From positions 191,373-255,372 of the forward strand of contig CAZPOV010000004.1 in the NCBI GenBank assembly GCA_964588335.1: a stretch of DNA of 64,000 nucleotides, given 5' to 3'. The DNA is from JAGQZY01 sp964588335. GTDB lineage: Bacteria > Bdellovibrionota > Bdellovibrionia > Bdellovibrionales > JAGQZY01. The notes beneath the pieces are model-generated. The model saw nothing but the letters and a program-made list of their open reading frames with translations. It was not told where the DNA came from and ran no database searches. Shown here in pieces: positions 43,347 to 52,223 of this stretch; positions within the stretch are counted from its first letter, which is position 1, and every line of letters starts with the position of its first letter. The position numbers and the translations under genes are program-made.

Positions 43347-44719
43347 ATCTTCTTAGCACCCCCGAATTTAAAGTCGGACTCTTGGTCATCGTTGTGTCGG
43401 CCTTGGTCGGGGTGATGTCAATGCGAGTCTCAGAAAGTCCCAACTATTTAGGTGGTACTAAGCGGGTTTGGTTTGAGATCGAAAACGCTGGCGGTCTGAT
43501 TAAGAAATCTCCTGTGAATGTGGCCGGAATTCGTGTTGGTATGATCGAGGATATCAAACTTCGCGACGGTCGGGCAATTGTCGAAATGGCGATTCGACCG
43601 GATGTGGTTCTAACTCAATCGTCAAAAATTGAAGTGCGTGCCAATGGTATTTTGGGTGATAAGCATGTGGAAATCATTCCCGGCTCTCTGAATGATCCCG
43701 TGTTAGAAAATAAAGAACAAATTATTGTTGTAGAGGACAATGCTTCGATTGACCGCTTAGTGACTGAAGTCAGTAAAATCACCCAGTCTTTAGGAGATGT
43801 TGTAAACAACCTCCGTGATGCGACCGAGGGGGATGACTCTAAGCCAATGGGTAAAATTGTCAGAAACATTGAACGCTTAACCACCGACTTAGCCGGTCTT
43901 GTTAACAACAAAAAAGATGAAGTTTCAGAACTCATCGACCACTTGAACAGTGTGACTGCAACTTTAGATGAGATTATCAATGATCAAAGTGATGACGGGT
44001 TCCAATCTCGCTTTAACTCATCGATGGCGCGCCTAGAAAGTGCTCTCGGCAACATTGATGAAATCTCTGGGAAAATCAATCGTGGTGAAGGCACCATTGG
44101 TCGCTTAATCAATGACGAGGAGACCGTTGAAGAACTCAATACTGCGATCTCCGGAATCAACAGCTTTATCGATGCCGGCACAAAAATTCAAACCAGTTTT
44201 GATTACTACTCTCACGTGCTGACCAATGGCGATGGTGTGCGTTCTTATATCGGAGTCCGAATTCAACCGGGCTTGGACCGCTTTTATGAGGTGGCCGGAA
44301 TAACCTCTCCAGATGGAGTGATCACTCGTCAAACTCAAACCAATACCGTTGATGGGGGCACTCCGACGGTGACTGTGCAGGAAACGGCACGCGACTATCA
44401 ATTACGCCTGACCGCCCTTTTTGGAAAAAAATTCTATAACTGGACAATCAAGGGTGGGATGATGGAAAGCCGTGGCGGTCTTGGCATCGAATACAATTTC
44501 TATAGAAACCGCATGCGCTTTTCTTTTGATGCCTTCGATTTTGACACGCCGAACGTTCGCGCTTACCTCCGTTACACTTTCTTTAAGGGAATGTATGTCG
44601 TCGGGGGCCAACAATATATCTTTGCCAATGGAAATGACAATGCGTCGAGCTTTATTGGAGCTGGACTCTTCCTGACCAACGACGATATAAAAACTCTTCT
44701 ATCTCGTATCAACTTTTAA
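43343..44719 (+). CDS. mlaD: MlaD-family MCE protein with C-terminal barrel-like domain
   Basis: A 458-residue MCE protein: one membrane anchor (FKVGLLVIVVSALVGVM), the MCE domain (FEIENAGGLIKKSPVNVAGI, GDKHVEIIPGS), then a long helical region (about residues 140-280) and a C-terminal ~170-residue segment of alternating beta strands (SFDYYSHVLTNGDGVRSYIG, MRFSFDAFDFDTPNVRAYLR, FIGAGLFLTND). E. coli MlaD is only about 180 residues, so this protein is far longer. The C-terminus looks like an outer-membrane beta-barrel, making a single-chain bridge across the periplasm, as described for diderm Firmicutes. That domain call is by pattern only. Confidence 0.88.
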   Translation: MNLLSTPEFKVGLLVIVVSALVGVMSMRVSESPNYLGGTKRVWFEIENAGGLIKKSPVNVAGIRVGMIEDIKLRDGRAIVEMAIRPDVVLTQSSKIEVRANGILGDKHVEIIPGSLNDPVLENKEQIIVVEDNASIDRLVTEVSKITQSLGDVVNNLRDATEGDDSKPMGKIVRNIERLTTDLAGLVNNKKDEVSELIDHLNSVTATLDEIINDQSDDGFQSRFNSSMARLESALGNIDEISGKINRGEGTIGRLINDEETVEELNTAISGINSFIDAGTKIQTSFDYYSHVLTNGDGVRSYIGVRIQPGLDRFYEVAGITSPDGVITRQTQTNTVDGGTPTVTVQETARDYQLRLTALFGKKFYNWTIKGGMMESRGGLGIEYNFYRNRMRFSFDAFDFDTPNVRAYLRYTFFKGMYVVGGQQYIFANGNDNASSFIGAGLFLTNDDIKTLLSRINF

Positions 44720-44729
44720 GGAAGAGCTT

Positions 44730-46238
44730 ATGTTTAAGAATGCATTGGTGAGTGTGTCAGACAAAACCGGACTTGAAGACTTTCTTCGCCCCTTTGCTGA
44801 CAATGGAATGAGAATTGTTTCTTCAGGAGGAACTGCAAAGTATTTGCAAGAAAAGGGATTTGAAGTGACAAAAGTCAGCGAACAAACTCAGTTTCCCGAA
44901 GTGATGGGAGGGCGTGTAAAAACTTTGCATCCCCATATTCATATGCCCTTGTTACAGCGGGCCGACGTTCCCGAAGACCAAGAAACTTTAAAACAATATG
45001 ATCTGCAAGCTTTTGACCTGGTCGTGGTCAATCTTTACCCCTTTAAAGAAGGATTAAAAGACAATAAAAGTGAAAAAGACATGGTCGAGCTGATTGATAT
45101 CGGTGGACCCACTCTGTTAAGAGCCTCAGCAAAAAACTTCGCCAGCGTCGCTGTTGTCTGCGATCCCGCCGATTACACCGAGATACAGGCCGAAAAGACT
45201 CTTCCCATTGAAAAAAGAAAACAACTGGCGGCTAAAGTTTTTCGCCATGTCAGCGATTACGATCAGAACATTGCTAACTATCTTGATGACAATAGCAGTC
45301 CGGGGCTTACCGGCTCTCTTCACAAGACCTTGAGGTATGGAGAAAACCCGGCTCAACAAGCCTGGTGGTACCAAGCCCATGCCACGGGCCTTCATCAAGC
45401 CAAGATCCTGCAGGGAAAAGAACTGTCTTATAACAACCTTCTGGATTTGGATGCGGCGACAACCACTCTACGACTTTTTACCGAAGGTCCGGCGGTGATA
45501 TCTGTGAAGCATAACAATCCGTGTGGAGTGGCCACTGGCGACACCATTGAAGGCGCCTTGGAAAAATCTCTGAAGGCCGACCCTGTCAGTGTTTTCGGGG
45601 GTATTATCGCCCTCAATAAAGAAATCAACTTGGCTTGTGCCAAGCAGCTCAGTCAACTTTTCTTAGAGTGTATCGTTGCGCCTTCGATCAGTGAAGAAGC
45701 GCGTCAACATTTGGCGACCAAAAAGAATTTGCGGGTATTGATTTGGGATCAAATGTTTGAGTCCGCTTTTAATAACGAAGACCTTTATCGATCGATCTCG
45801 GGTGGCTTTCTTCGTCAGACTCAAGATAAAGTCAGCACCGAAATTCAGGATTGGAAATTGGTGGCCGGCGAAATGACGAAAGAAGATTGGCGAGGGCTGC
45901 AGTTTGCCTGGCGCGTGTGTTCCGCTTTAAAAAGCAATGCCATAGCTGTAACCAATGAAAACCAAAGTCTTGGACTGGGTATGGGACAGGTCAATCGAGT
46001 TGACGCCGTCGAGCAGGCCTTTGCTCGAGCCGCCAAATTTCACCCCGACGAAAAAAATAAATACTTAGCCAGTGATGCTTTTTTCCCATTTCCCGATTCA
46101 ATTGAAATGGCAGCAAAATTTGGTGCAAAAGCCATTATTCAACCAGGAGGCTCCATAAAAGACGAAGCTGTTATCGCTGAAGCAATGAAACTGAAGATCC
46201 CTATGGTCTTCACCGGCGCAAGACACTTTCGTCACTGA
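44730..46238 (+). CDS. purH: Bifunctional AICAR formyltransferase / IMP cyclohydrolase
   Basis: PurH carries out the last two steps of IMP synthesis. The 502-residue protein has the N-terminal cyclohydrolase motifs (NALVSVSDKTGLEDFL, VSSGGTAKYL, MGGRVKTLHPHIHMPLL) and the C-terminal transformylase motifs (RYGENPAQQAWWY, ISVKHNNPCGVA, VFGGIIALN, SDAFFPFPDSIEMAA, IIQPGGSIKDEAVI and FTGARHFRH at the end). GGAAGAG precedes the ATG. It follows mlaD by 10 bases. All motifs are intact. Confidence 0.97.
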   Translation: MFKNALVSVSDKTGLEDFLRPFADNGMRIVSSGGTAKYLQEKGFEVTKVSEQTQFPEVMGGRVKTLHPHIHMPLLQRADVPEDQETLKQYDLQAFDLVVVNLYPFKEGLKDNKSEKDMVELIDIGGPTLLRASAKNFASVAVVCDPADYTEIQAEKTLPIEKRKQLAAKVFRHVSDYDQNIANYLDDNSSPGLTGSLHKTLRYGENPAQQAWWYQAHATGLHQAKILQGKELSYNNLLDLDAATTTLRLFTEGPAVISVKHNNPCGVATGDTIEGALEKSLKADPVSVFGGIIALNKEINLACAKQLSQLFLECIVAPSISEEARQHLATKKNLRVLIWDQMFESAFNNEDLYRSISGGFLRQTQDKVSTEIQDWKLVAGEMTKEDWRGLQFAWRVCSALKSNAIAVTNENQSLGLGMGQVNRVDAVEQAFARAAKFHPDEKNKYLASDAFFPFPDSIEMAAKFGAKAIIQPGGSIKDEAVIAEAMKLKIPMVFTGARHFRH

Positions 46239-46252
46239 TTGGAAGGGGGGCT

Positions 46253-48055
46253 ATGAGCGCGGAAAAAAAATGGCTAGTTAAATCCAGTGATTCCATTCAA
46301 GGTCCCTTCGAATTCGACGTCGTTGTTGAGAACATTTTCACCGGCGACATTCACCTTCTGGATGAGATCAAAGGACCATTTGAGCGCTGGCGTCCCATAA
46401 AAGATCATTCCTTATTTGCCGCCGCCATTGAGAAGCTCAAAGCGACGACCTACAATCAACGGGAAAACACAGTCACCGCCACAGTCGATCTGGGAACAAA
46501 AACCCATGAGTTGACACGGTCTCAAACGATTTCAATCACCAATCAAAGCGAATCGACGGACAGCCTAGATTCTGCGAGCGGGGAGACGCCAACCGACGAT
46601 GTCACCGAAGGCACGGTCATCTTTCGACCACAGCCAGGGGCTCGCGAGGAAACGACAGCTCCGCCAGTCAGTGGTGAAGCCGTTCGCGGCCCATCTCCGA
46701 CAGCGTCCTCGACCGTTCCTCCGCCATTGACCGGAGCATCCCAGCGACCTCGACGATTTCCTACGGCTTTCATTTTTACGTTCTTGCTCATCGTCTTTGG
46801 AGTTGCGACCTATCTCGTCTTTCAATTCAATCAGTCTCGGTTGATTGAACAAAAAATTTCGGCCTATGATCAGCTCACCGATGTCGCCATCGAATCTTTA
46901 CGAGTCGGTGAGTATCGAAAAGCCCTGAGAAATTTCACACAGGCTTTCAACATATCACCCAACGATGCCAATCTTTTAATTGAAATGTCACCTTTGGCCA
47001 TCCAGTTTGATGGTAAATTTGATCAAACCCAGGCTCTGCTGGAAAATATGTTGGCAACCAATAAACAGAAAACAAACGAGAAAATGGCACGAAATATTAT
47101 CGGTTTGTCTTACTCTTATCGGGGCCAATTCAAAGAGGCTGTCGCCTCTTATGACCAAGCTTTAAATACGGACCCCGATTTTTTTCCCAGTTTGATCAAC
47201 AAATCTTTCGGTCTTCTTAAGCTGCAACGTTACGATGAGGCGATGCAACTTTTGCGTCAGGTCGTCGCTGACCATCCGGATAATCCAATCGCCCACTATT
47301 TGTATATCCGAAGCTTGGCAGAAAAAGGAATCGCGAACGATGATAAAATCGCTCTCAAAGAAGCTTTGTCGGTGTCGGCGAATTTCGCCACGGAATTTTT
47401 TGACTTCCGTCAAGAGGTTCTTTTTATCATCGCCATGGTCAATGAAAAGTTGGGTGCCACTCCTGAGGAAATCCAACAGTTGATTAATAATTTCATGCGC
47501 ATTGATTTAGAACTCACAAAATTGCATGTGCATAACACTTTGATCGACTTCCAGAGTTTTAATTGGCTGGATTTCTTTCATTACTGTAAAGTTCTCGGCA
47601 AGCCTCTTTCTGATTACAACCAGAAGCTCCTGCAAGGGTTTTGCTTTCTAAAGGTCAATCGACCGCTCGATGCAAAGAAGATTTTCGAAGGCCTAATGTC
47701 ACAAAATAATAATGATGGAATTTTACAAGCTCTGTATGCTTCGGCCTCCTTGATGCTTAATGACGTGTCGCAAGCCAAAAATGCCCTTGGCTTCATCAAT
47801 CAAATTGATTTAAAACAGCCGGTTGTTGAAACTATCTTGCGCGGTTGTTTGAATGCTGATGATCTAAGCTGCGGCGAAGCCATCTTTCGAGGGCAGCATG
47901 CCAAGCATCTGTCTCCGCTGTATTTTCGATGGGGAGAGAGCGAAGTCAACATGGCTAAAGATCGCCGCAAAGCCAAGCATTCGATTTCCTTAGGATTACA
48001 GAACTCTCCTGGTTTTGCGCCTCTTTTGAAACTAAAGAAAAAGTTAAATAAATAG
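46253..48055 (+). CDS. GYF-domain, single-membrane-span, TPR protein
   Basis: A 600-residue protein in three parts: an N-terminal GYF_2-type domain (KKWLVKSSDSIQGPFEFDVV ... WRPIKDHSLF), a Thr/Pro-rich cytoplasmic linker, one membrane segment (AFIFTFLLIVFGVATYLVFQ) and a periplasmic TPR region (YRKALRNFTQAFNISPNDAN, FKEAVASYDQALNTDPDFFP). GYF domains bind proline-rich peptides. In Myxococcus the gliding protein GltJ/AgmX also has a GYF domain on a membrane protein, so a link with the gliding operon at the left edge is possible but not shown. It sits 14 bases after purH. Confidence 0.75.
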   Translation: MSAEKKWLVKSSDSIQGPFEFDVVVENIFTGDIHLLDEIKGPFERWRPIKDHSLFAAAIEKLKATTYNQRENTVTATVDLGTKTHELTRSQTISITNQSESTDSLDSASGETPTDDVTEGTVIFRPQPGAREETTAPPVSGEAVRGPSPTASSTVPPPLTGASQRPRRFPTAFIFTFLLIVFGVATYLVFQFNQSRLIEQKISAYDQLTDVAIESLRVGEYRKALRNFTQAFNISPNDANLLIEMSPLAIQFDGKFDQTQALLENMLATNKQKTNEKMARNIIGLSYSYRGQFKEAVASYDQALNTDPDFFPSLINKSFGLLKLQRYDEAMQLLRQVVADHPDNPIAHYLYIRSLAEKGIANDDKIALKEALSVSANFATEFFDFRQEVLFIIAMVNEKLGATPEEIQQLINNFMRIDLELTKLHVHNTLIDFQSFNWLDFFHYCKVLGKPLSDYNQKLLQGFCFLKVNRPLDAKKIFEGLMSQNNNDGILQALYASASLMLNDVSQAKNALGFINQIDLKQPVVETILRGCLNADDLSCGEAIFRGQHAKHLSPLYFRWGESEVNMAKDRRKAKHSISLGLQNSPGFAPLLKLKKKLNK

Positions 48056-48069
48056 AAGGGGGAATTATT

Positions 48070-48783
48070 TTGCGTTTAAAACTTTGGCAAGTGATCTCAA
48101 TCATTCTATTTTGCCCGTTTTTTTTAACATCCGGGGTCACTCAAGACGTCACTGACGCCGACGAGGACGGAAGGGCCGAAGATGCCACTGACACCGCTGA
48201 CGCTTGGAAGCAAGTGCAGATGCCCTTTAGCTATCAAAATATCCAAGTTCCTCGTGAGCTCTGGCAGACGGTTAAAGATATTCTTAGGAAAGACGGAGCC
48301 AGTTCGGAGATCATCGAAAACTTTTCTGTGCTACCAGTGTCGATCAGCGTTGATTTAATGTCAGAAAACAAAGTGGCATTGAAAGGGGGCCTGAATTATC
48401 GCGTCAATTATGTCGAGGGCGGTGGCGAAATTGATCTCTTTGATTATGTTGTTGGCAAGGCACCCTTTTTTATCCGGTTCTTCCCAGAGCTGAGCTCAGA
48501 CTATCCGCTGCATCTTATTTATGTGAGTGATTCGCCCGGTAAAGAAATCGAGGGCAAAGTCTGGGGTAACGGCTGTGGGCAGATTTATGACCTGAGCCAG
48601 GTCAAAGATCAGTTCATTTATGACAATGGGATGCGGGTCACCAGCTCTAGACGCCATTATTTGCATCTGATGGCTGGAACTTTTGTCTTTTTCCAGCTTG
48701 TTGAAGAGCGCCTTTTCATGGGCTATATTCGCGTGACGGATTCTCGATACCCCAATTTTAATTGTCAGGAAGCTCAAAAATGA
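48070..48783 (+). CDS. Exported protein of unknown function
   Basis: A 237-residue protein beginning with TTG behind an AGGGGG ribosome site 8 bases upstream. The N-terminus is a signal peptide (RLKLWQVISIILFCPFFLTS), followed by an acidic Asp/Thr run and a beta-rich domain (NKVALKGGLNYRVNYVEGGG, FFIRFFPELSSD, IYVSDSPGKEIEGKVWGNGC). The C-terminal cysteines (GNGCGQIY, FNCQEAQK) could pair. No family recognised. Its last 4 bases overlap the YhaM-like gene. Confidence 0.72.
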   Translation: MRLKLWQVISIILFCPFFLTSGVTQDVTDADEDGRAEDATDTADAWKQVQMPFSYQNIQVPRELWQTVKDILRKDGASSEIIENFSVLPVSISVDLMSENKVALKGGLNYRVNYVEGGGEIDLFDYVVGKAPFFIRFFPELSSDYPLHLIYVSDSPGKEIEGKVWGNGCGQIYDLSQVKDQFIYDNGMRVTSSRRHYLHLMAGTFVFFQLVEERLFMGYIRVTDSRYPNFNCQEAQK

Positions 48784-49748
48784 CAGACAAACTTTTCGTT
48801 TCGGATTTAAAAGATAAGCAGATATTGCAGTCGGCCTTTCTTGCAAAAAACAAAACTTTACTGACCGACAAAAAGGGCAATCAATATATCTCACTTGATT
48901 TGAGCGATAAAAGTGGCAGCGTTGACGCAAAAATTTGGGACAACATCGAAAAAATGAACAATTCGTTTGAGTCCGGCGACATCATCATGGTGAAGGGGCA
49001 AGTTCAGCTTTTCCAAAACAAAAAACAAGTGGTCATCCATAAAATTGATCCCATAAAAGATCAGGTCAATTTTCAGGACTTTGTTGGCGAGATTCATCAA
49101 TCGCCAGAAGAGGTTCTTCAAGAGTTGCTTCAAATTGTCGAGAAAGTGGAGTCGCCTCATATTAAACAATTGATCAAAAGCACACTCGAAGACCCATCAA
49201 TTAAGGAACTTTTGTTGAAGTCACCGGCGGCAAAGTCTATTCATCATGTTAAGGTCGGTGGGTTGATTGAGCATATTTTAGCAATCAGTAAGCTTATGGA
49301 GTTTATTGCTCATCAGTACAAGCAGTTGAACTTCGACTTACTTCTTTTTGGAGCCATCTTTCATGATATTGGAAAAATTTGGGAGCTCGAATGGACCAAT
49401 AAAGGTATTCGATACACCACCAAGGGACGTCTGGTTGGGCATTTGGTGATGTCCTCGGAGCTGGTCGAGAAAAAAGCCTCACAAATCCTAGGCTTCCCCG
49501 AGGACCAAATCACACTACTCAAACATATTGTCTTAAGCCATCATGGACGCTTGGAGTACGGGTCACCAAAAGTTCCCATGCTTCTTGAAGCCTATGTGGT
49601 TTGGATGGTTGATGACTTGGATAGTAAGATTGACTCCATCACTCAGTTTTTAGATCAAGACACATCGGGTGAGGCTTCGTGGACGTCGTTTAATCAATTG
49701 TATGCCCGTCACTTTTTCAAAGATAATCTTAAAAAGACCGAACAATGA
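48780..49748 (+). CDS. YhaM-like 3'-5' exoribonuclease (OB-fold plus HD domain)
   Basis: A 322-residue protein. The N-terminal OB-fold (residues ~20-90: SLDLSDKSGSVDAKIWDN, IIMVKGQVQLFQNKKQVVIH) binds nucleic acid. The C-terminal HD domain has the metal ligands in HHVKVGGLIEHILAI, GAIFHDIGKIWELEW and LSHHGRLEYG. This architecture is that of YhaM/CBF1, a Mn-dependent 3'-5' exonuclease of RNA turnover. ATG 48780 overlaps the upstream stop; the 18-base longer frame is less likely. The stop overlaps cysE. Confidence 0.88.
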   Translation: MTDKLFVSDLKDKQILQSAFLAKNKTLLTDKKGNQYISLDLSDKSGSVDAKIWDNIEKMNNSFESGDIIMVKGQVQLFQNKKQVVIHKIDPIKDQVNFQDFVGEIHQSPEEVLQELLQIVEKVESPHIKQLIKSTLEDPSIKELLLKSPAAKSIHHVKVGGLIEHILAISKLMEFIAHQYKQLNFDLLLFGAIFHDIGKIWELEWTNKGIRYTTKGRLVGHLVMSSELVEKKASQILGFPEDQITLLKHIVLSHHGRLEYGSPKVPMLLEAYVVWMVDDLDSKIDSITQFLDQDTSGEASWTSFNQLYARHFFKDNLKKTEQ

Positions 49749-50314
49749 TCGATTTTTTAAACGCTTATAAAAAGAATGATCCGGCTGTTCATTCCCTTTG
49801 GGAGGTGGCCCTTCTTTATCCCGGTCCACGGGCGTTATTTTTTCACAGAATCGCCCACTTTCTGTATGGCTTTAAATTGTATTTCCTGGCGCGCCTGGTC
49901 TCCGAAATATCGAGGCTCCTGACCCTTATCGAAATTCACCCGGGGGCACAGATCGGCGAGCGCTTTGTTATTGATCACGGTGCAGGGGTTGTGATTGGCG
50001 AGACCGCCATCATTGGCAATGACTGTTTGATTTATCATGGAGTGACGCTTGGCGGAGTCAGCACTCTAAGGGAAAAACGCCATCCGACTTTAGGAAATGG
50101 CGTGCTCATTGGTGCTGGTGCTAAAATCCTGGGGCCTATTGTCTTGGGTGACGGTGCTAAAGTGGGTGCCAATTCTGTGGTCAACAAAGACGTTGAGGCT
50201 CAGACCACGGTGGCCGGAATTCCGGCAAGACCGATCAATAAAGCACCCTCGATGCGTTCCGAAGTGCCGCCCTCCCAATCCGTACCTCACAGAATAGAAA
50301 GAACTAAGAACTGA
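49745..50314 (+). CDS. cysE: Serine O-acetyltransferase
   Basis: CysE acetylates L-serine for cysteine synthesis. The 189-residue short form (EpsC type) has the helical N-terminus PGPRALFFHRIAHFLYGFKL, the left-handed hexapeptide repeats IEIHPGAQIGERFVIDHGAG and VVIGETAIIGNDCLIYHGVT, the active-site loop LGGVSTLREKRHPTLGNGV, and closing repeats AKVGANSVVNKDV, VAGIPARPI. Last gene of the visible operon; overlaps the preceding gene by 4 bases. Confidence 0.93.
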   Translation: MIDFLNAYKKNDPAVHSLWEVALLYPGPRALFFHRIAHFLYGFKLYFLARLVSEISRLLTLIEIHPGAQIGERFVIDHGAGVVIGETAIIGNDCLIYHGVTLGGVSTLREKRHPTLGNGVLIGAGAKILGPIVLGDGAKVGANSVVNKDVEAQTTVAGIPARPINKAPSMRSEVPPSQSVPHRIERTKN

Positions 50315-50425
50315 CTGGTTTTTAGACACCCCCTTTCCGGTAAATTCTTCAAGGTGCGCCGATTTTTTCCAATTTAGAAAAATGTTTCAGTAAAATGGCG
50401 ATCTCATTAGAAAGGACGATCTGCC

Positions 50426-51301
50426 ATGAAAACCCTAAACGTTTTATTATGTCTATTACTGGCCAGCTCTTTTATCGCATGTTCTGACGATCAGGAAAAA
50501 GAAGAGATGGCGCAAAGCCGAGCCTCAGTTTTGATTGAAGAGCAAAATGCCATTGTCAATCAGCTCAGAAATATGGGGACTCCCAACACGCAATGGTCGG
50601 AACAAAGGCTTGATCGCTTCGAGAGCTTGATTGTCGAGCTTGAGGATGTCGAGCAAGAGCTTGGAACTTTAAATGGCACCAACGGTATATCCGTCTATGG
50701 CACCAATGAAACTACAATACCAATGCTACGAGCGTCTTTAGCTTCGGTAAGAGCTCGCAAAGCGGCGGGGACAATATCTCGAATCACAATACCCACTTTG
50801 CCTACTAAAGGGATCGGGACCTTGAATGCGGGCCCATTCCGTGAGCGCCTGATGTCACCTCCGGATTTGTCAGGAGTTTTCGGTGCTATTGAAAATGGCG
50901 AGCGCGCGGCTGAATTAGAGAATGAGATCCAAGCCTTTAAGAGCGAGAATCCCTCGTTGTTAGCCATTGATCTTACCAGCCTTACGTACCCAGAGCTTTT
51001 AGAGTTAGAAAATGAAGTCAAAACCCACCATGCCGTGCTTGCCGAGTACGTAGAGATTTTACAGGATAGAGCCAGTCTAGGGCGCCAGGAGGCCTCCCGC
51101 TTTGATCGCCGTTCCGATATGCGGGGCGTGGCCGATGCCATGGCTTTGATGAAAGGTGTTGAAGTTATAACAACACAAAGTGATTTACGTTTGGTTGAGC
51201 TGGCTCTGGTTCAGATTGAAAACCAAAAGGGCAAAGTCGCTGAGGACTACTTAATGAGTCAGCCTGTTGAGGTGATACCAACCAGTGAAGCCAACAACTA
51301 A
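50426..51301 (+). CDS. Lipoprotein with coiled-coil regions, unknown function
   Basis: A 291-residue lipoprotein: signal MKTLNVLLCLLLASSFIAC, then helical segments (ASVLIEEQNAIVNQLRNMG, FESLIVELEDVEQELGTLN, GERAAELENEIQAFKSENPS) and a Pro/Thr hinge (ITIPTLPTKGIGTLN). A TAAAAT hexamer at 50391-50396 may be its -10 box and AAGGA its ribosome site. Followed by a strong terminator at 51340. No domain recognised. Confidence 0.78.
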   Translation: MKTLNVLLCLLLASSFIACSDDQEKEEMAQSRASVLIEEQNAIVNQLRNMGTPNTQWSEQRLDRFESLIVELEDVEQELGTLNGTNGISVYGTNETTIPMLRASLASVRARKAAGTISRITIPTLPTKGIGTLNAGPFRERLMSPPDLSGVFGAIENGERAAELENEIQAFKSENPSLLAIDLTSLTYPELLELENEVKTHHAVLAEYVEILQDRASLGRQEASRFDRRSDMRGVADAMALMKGVEVITTQSDLRLVELALVQIENQKGKVAEDYLMSQPVEVIPTSEANN

Positions 51302-51339
51302 AAGTTAGGGTTGTTTCAAATTAAAAGAATAGCTGTTTT

Positions 51340-51368
51340 AAAGCCACCCACCGGGTGGCTTTTTTTAT
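51340..51368 (+). terminator. Rho-independent terminator after lipoprotein gene
   Basis: AGCCACCC (51342-51349) pairs with GGGTGGCT (51353-51360) around an ACC loop and is followed by seven T, about 40 bases after the stop codon of the lipoprotein gene at 50426. Confidence 0.93.
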
Positions 51369-51426
51369 TGATAACAAAAGTTGATCTCAACTAGGACGGG
51401 CTCACTTGGCGCCAGTCTGTTGCCGG

Positions 51427-51454
51427 TTGACTCTATTTTATGGGCTCTTACAAT
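51427..51454 (+). promoter_or_regulatory. Sigma70-type promoter of the bacterioferritin gene
   Basis: TTGACT (51427-51432) and TACAAT (51449-51454) are separated by 16 bases, with the ATG of the ferritin gene 26 bases further downstream. Confidence 0.7.
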
Positions 51455-51479
51455 GGGGCATTCGAAAAAAGGAGTCACC

Positions 51480-51935
51480 ATGAGTGTTAATGAAAAGACT
51501 TATCAGAATAAACAAGTCCTTGAGCTACTCGATAAAATTTATCAAATTGAAGTCACGGGAATCAATCAGTACCTGCACTTTTCATTTATGATTATGGGCT
51601 ATAATCGAATTCCCATTCAAAGTTGGTTTCGTAGCAATGCTAACGAGTCCATGACCCATGCTATAACCATCGGTGAAAAAATAACCTCATTGGGAGGGCA
51701 TCCCACCATGGGACCGCCGAAACCAACGGAAAATAATGATCACTCGATTCTTCAACTTTTGAATGAAAGCTTAAGACATGAAGAGGAGGCGGTGGCGCTC
51801 TATAAAAAACTTGTTGATATCGCCACCGAGCTTGGAGATGTCGCCCTCGAGGAGATGGCCAGAGAGTTCGTACGCAATGAAACCGAACACGTCGATGAAG
51901 TTCGTAAAATGATTCGCACGCCCGAGGTCAAGTAA
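51480..51935 (+). CDS. Bacterioferritin-like protein
   Basis: A 151-residue four-helix-bundle ferritin-like protein. AAAGGAG lies 5 bases before ATG 51480; the longer frame is unsupported. Helix 1 has LDKIYQIEVTGINQYLHF with the first iron-ligand Glu; later helices give RHEEEAVALYKKL and RNETEHVDEVR (ExxH). Aligned by eye with E. coli Bfr, the heme methionine and the His of ExxH in helix B are kept (ESMTHA), but the ferroxidase Glu51 position reads Ser, with a Glu one residue earlier. It should store or detoxify iron; the altered site may change oxidation chemistry. It has its own promoter and a terminator. Confidence 0.82.
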   Translation: MSVNEKTYQNKQVLELLDKIYQIEVTGINQYLHFSFMIMGYNRIPIQSWFRSNANESMTHAITIGEKITSLGGHPTMGPPKPTENNDHSILQLLNESLRHEEEAVALYKKLVDIATELGDVALEEMAREFVRNETEHVDEVRKMIRTPEVK

Positions 51936-51965
51936 GGCTTTGGCAATTTTTTAGAAGACAGTCAA

Positions 51966-52000
51966 AAGACTACGGCTTAAGGTCGTGGTCTTTTTTTTTT
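51966..52000 (+). terminator. Rho-independent terminator of the bacterioferritin gene
   Basis: AAGACTACG (51966-51974) pairs with CGTGGTCTT (51984-51992), allowing one G-T pair, and runs into ten T (51991-52000). Confidence 0.9.
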
Positions 52001-52023
52001 GCAGTCTTCGAACAATATGGGAA

Positions 52024-52223
52024 TAAAAAAAGGACCCTTCTTTGAAGGGCCCTGAGGAATGGATAGGGTCTGTTGTAGGATAATGTATGTTACAGGGTGG
52101 GGTGTGGCATTGACGTTTGGTCGAGATGAGCGCGTTACCTGAGCCAGCAACCCCTTACGATCCCCTGCGATTCTTGTTGTTTTGGTGGCCCTAGCCCTTA
52201 GCGCAACCTCTACAACTCAAATC
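52024..52223 (-). ncRNA. Candidate structured non-coding RNA, possibly 6S-like
   Basis: No protein frame of note lies here, but the minus strand carries transcript signals. A TAAAAT -10 (52234-52229, weak -35) is followed by a putative start near 52223. A closing stem pairs GTTGTAG near the 5' end (52216-52210) with CTACAAC (52078-52072). G-runs (GGGCTAGGG) face C-runs (CCCCACCC) inside it, and a strong terminator ends it at 52052-52025. The length of about 200 bases and a rod closed by end-to-end pairing recall 6S RNA, but I could not match its conserved bases, so the family is open. Confidence 0.5.
52025..52052 (-). terminator. Minus-strand rho-independent terminator of the ncRNA
   Basis: On the minus strand GGGCCCTTC (52052-52044), loop AAA, GAAGGGTCC (52040-52032), one G-T pair, then seven T (52031-52025). 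There is no T-run on the plus-strand side, so it serves leftward transcription. No protein gene on the minus strand ends here, which implies an RNA gene. Confidence 0.85.
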
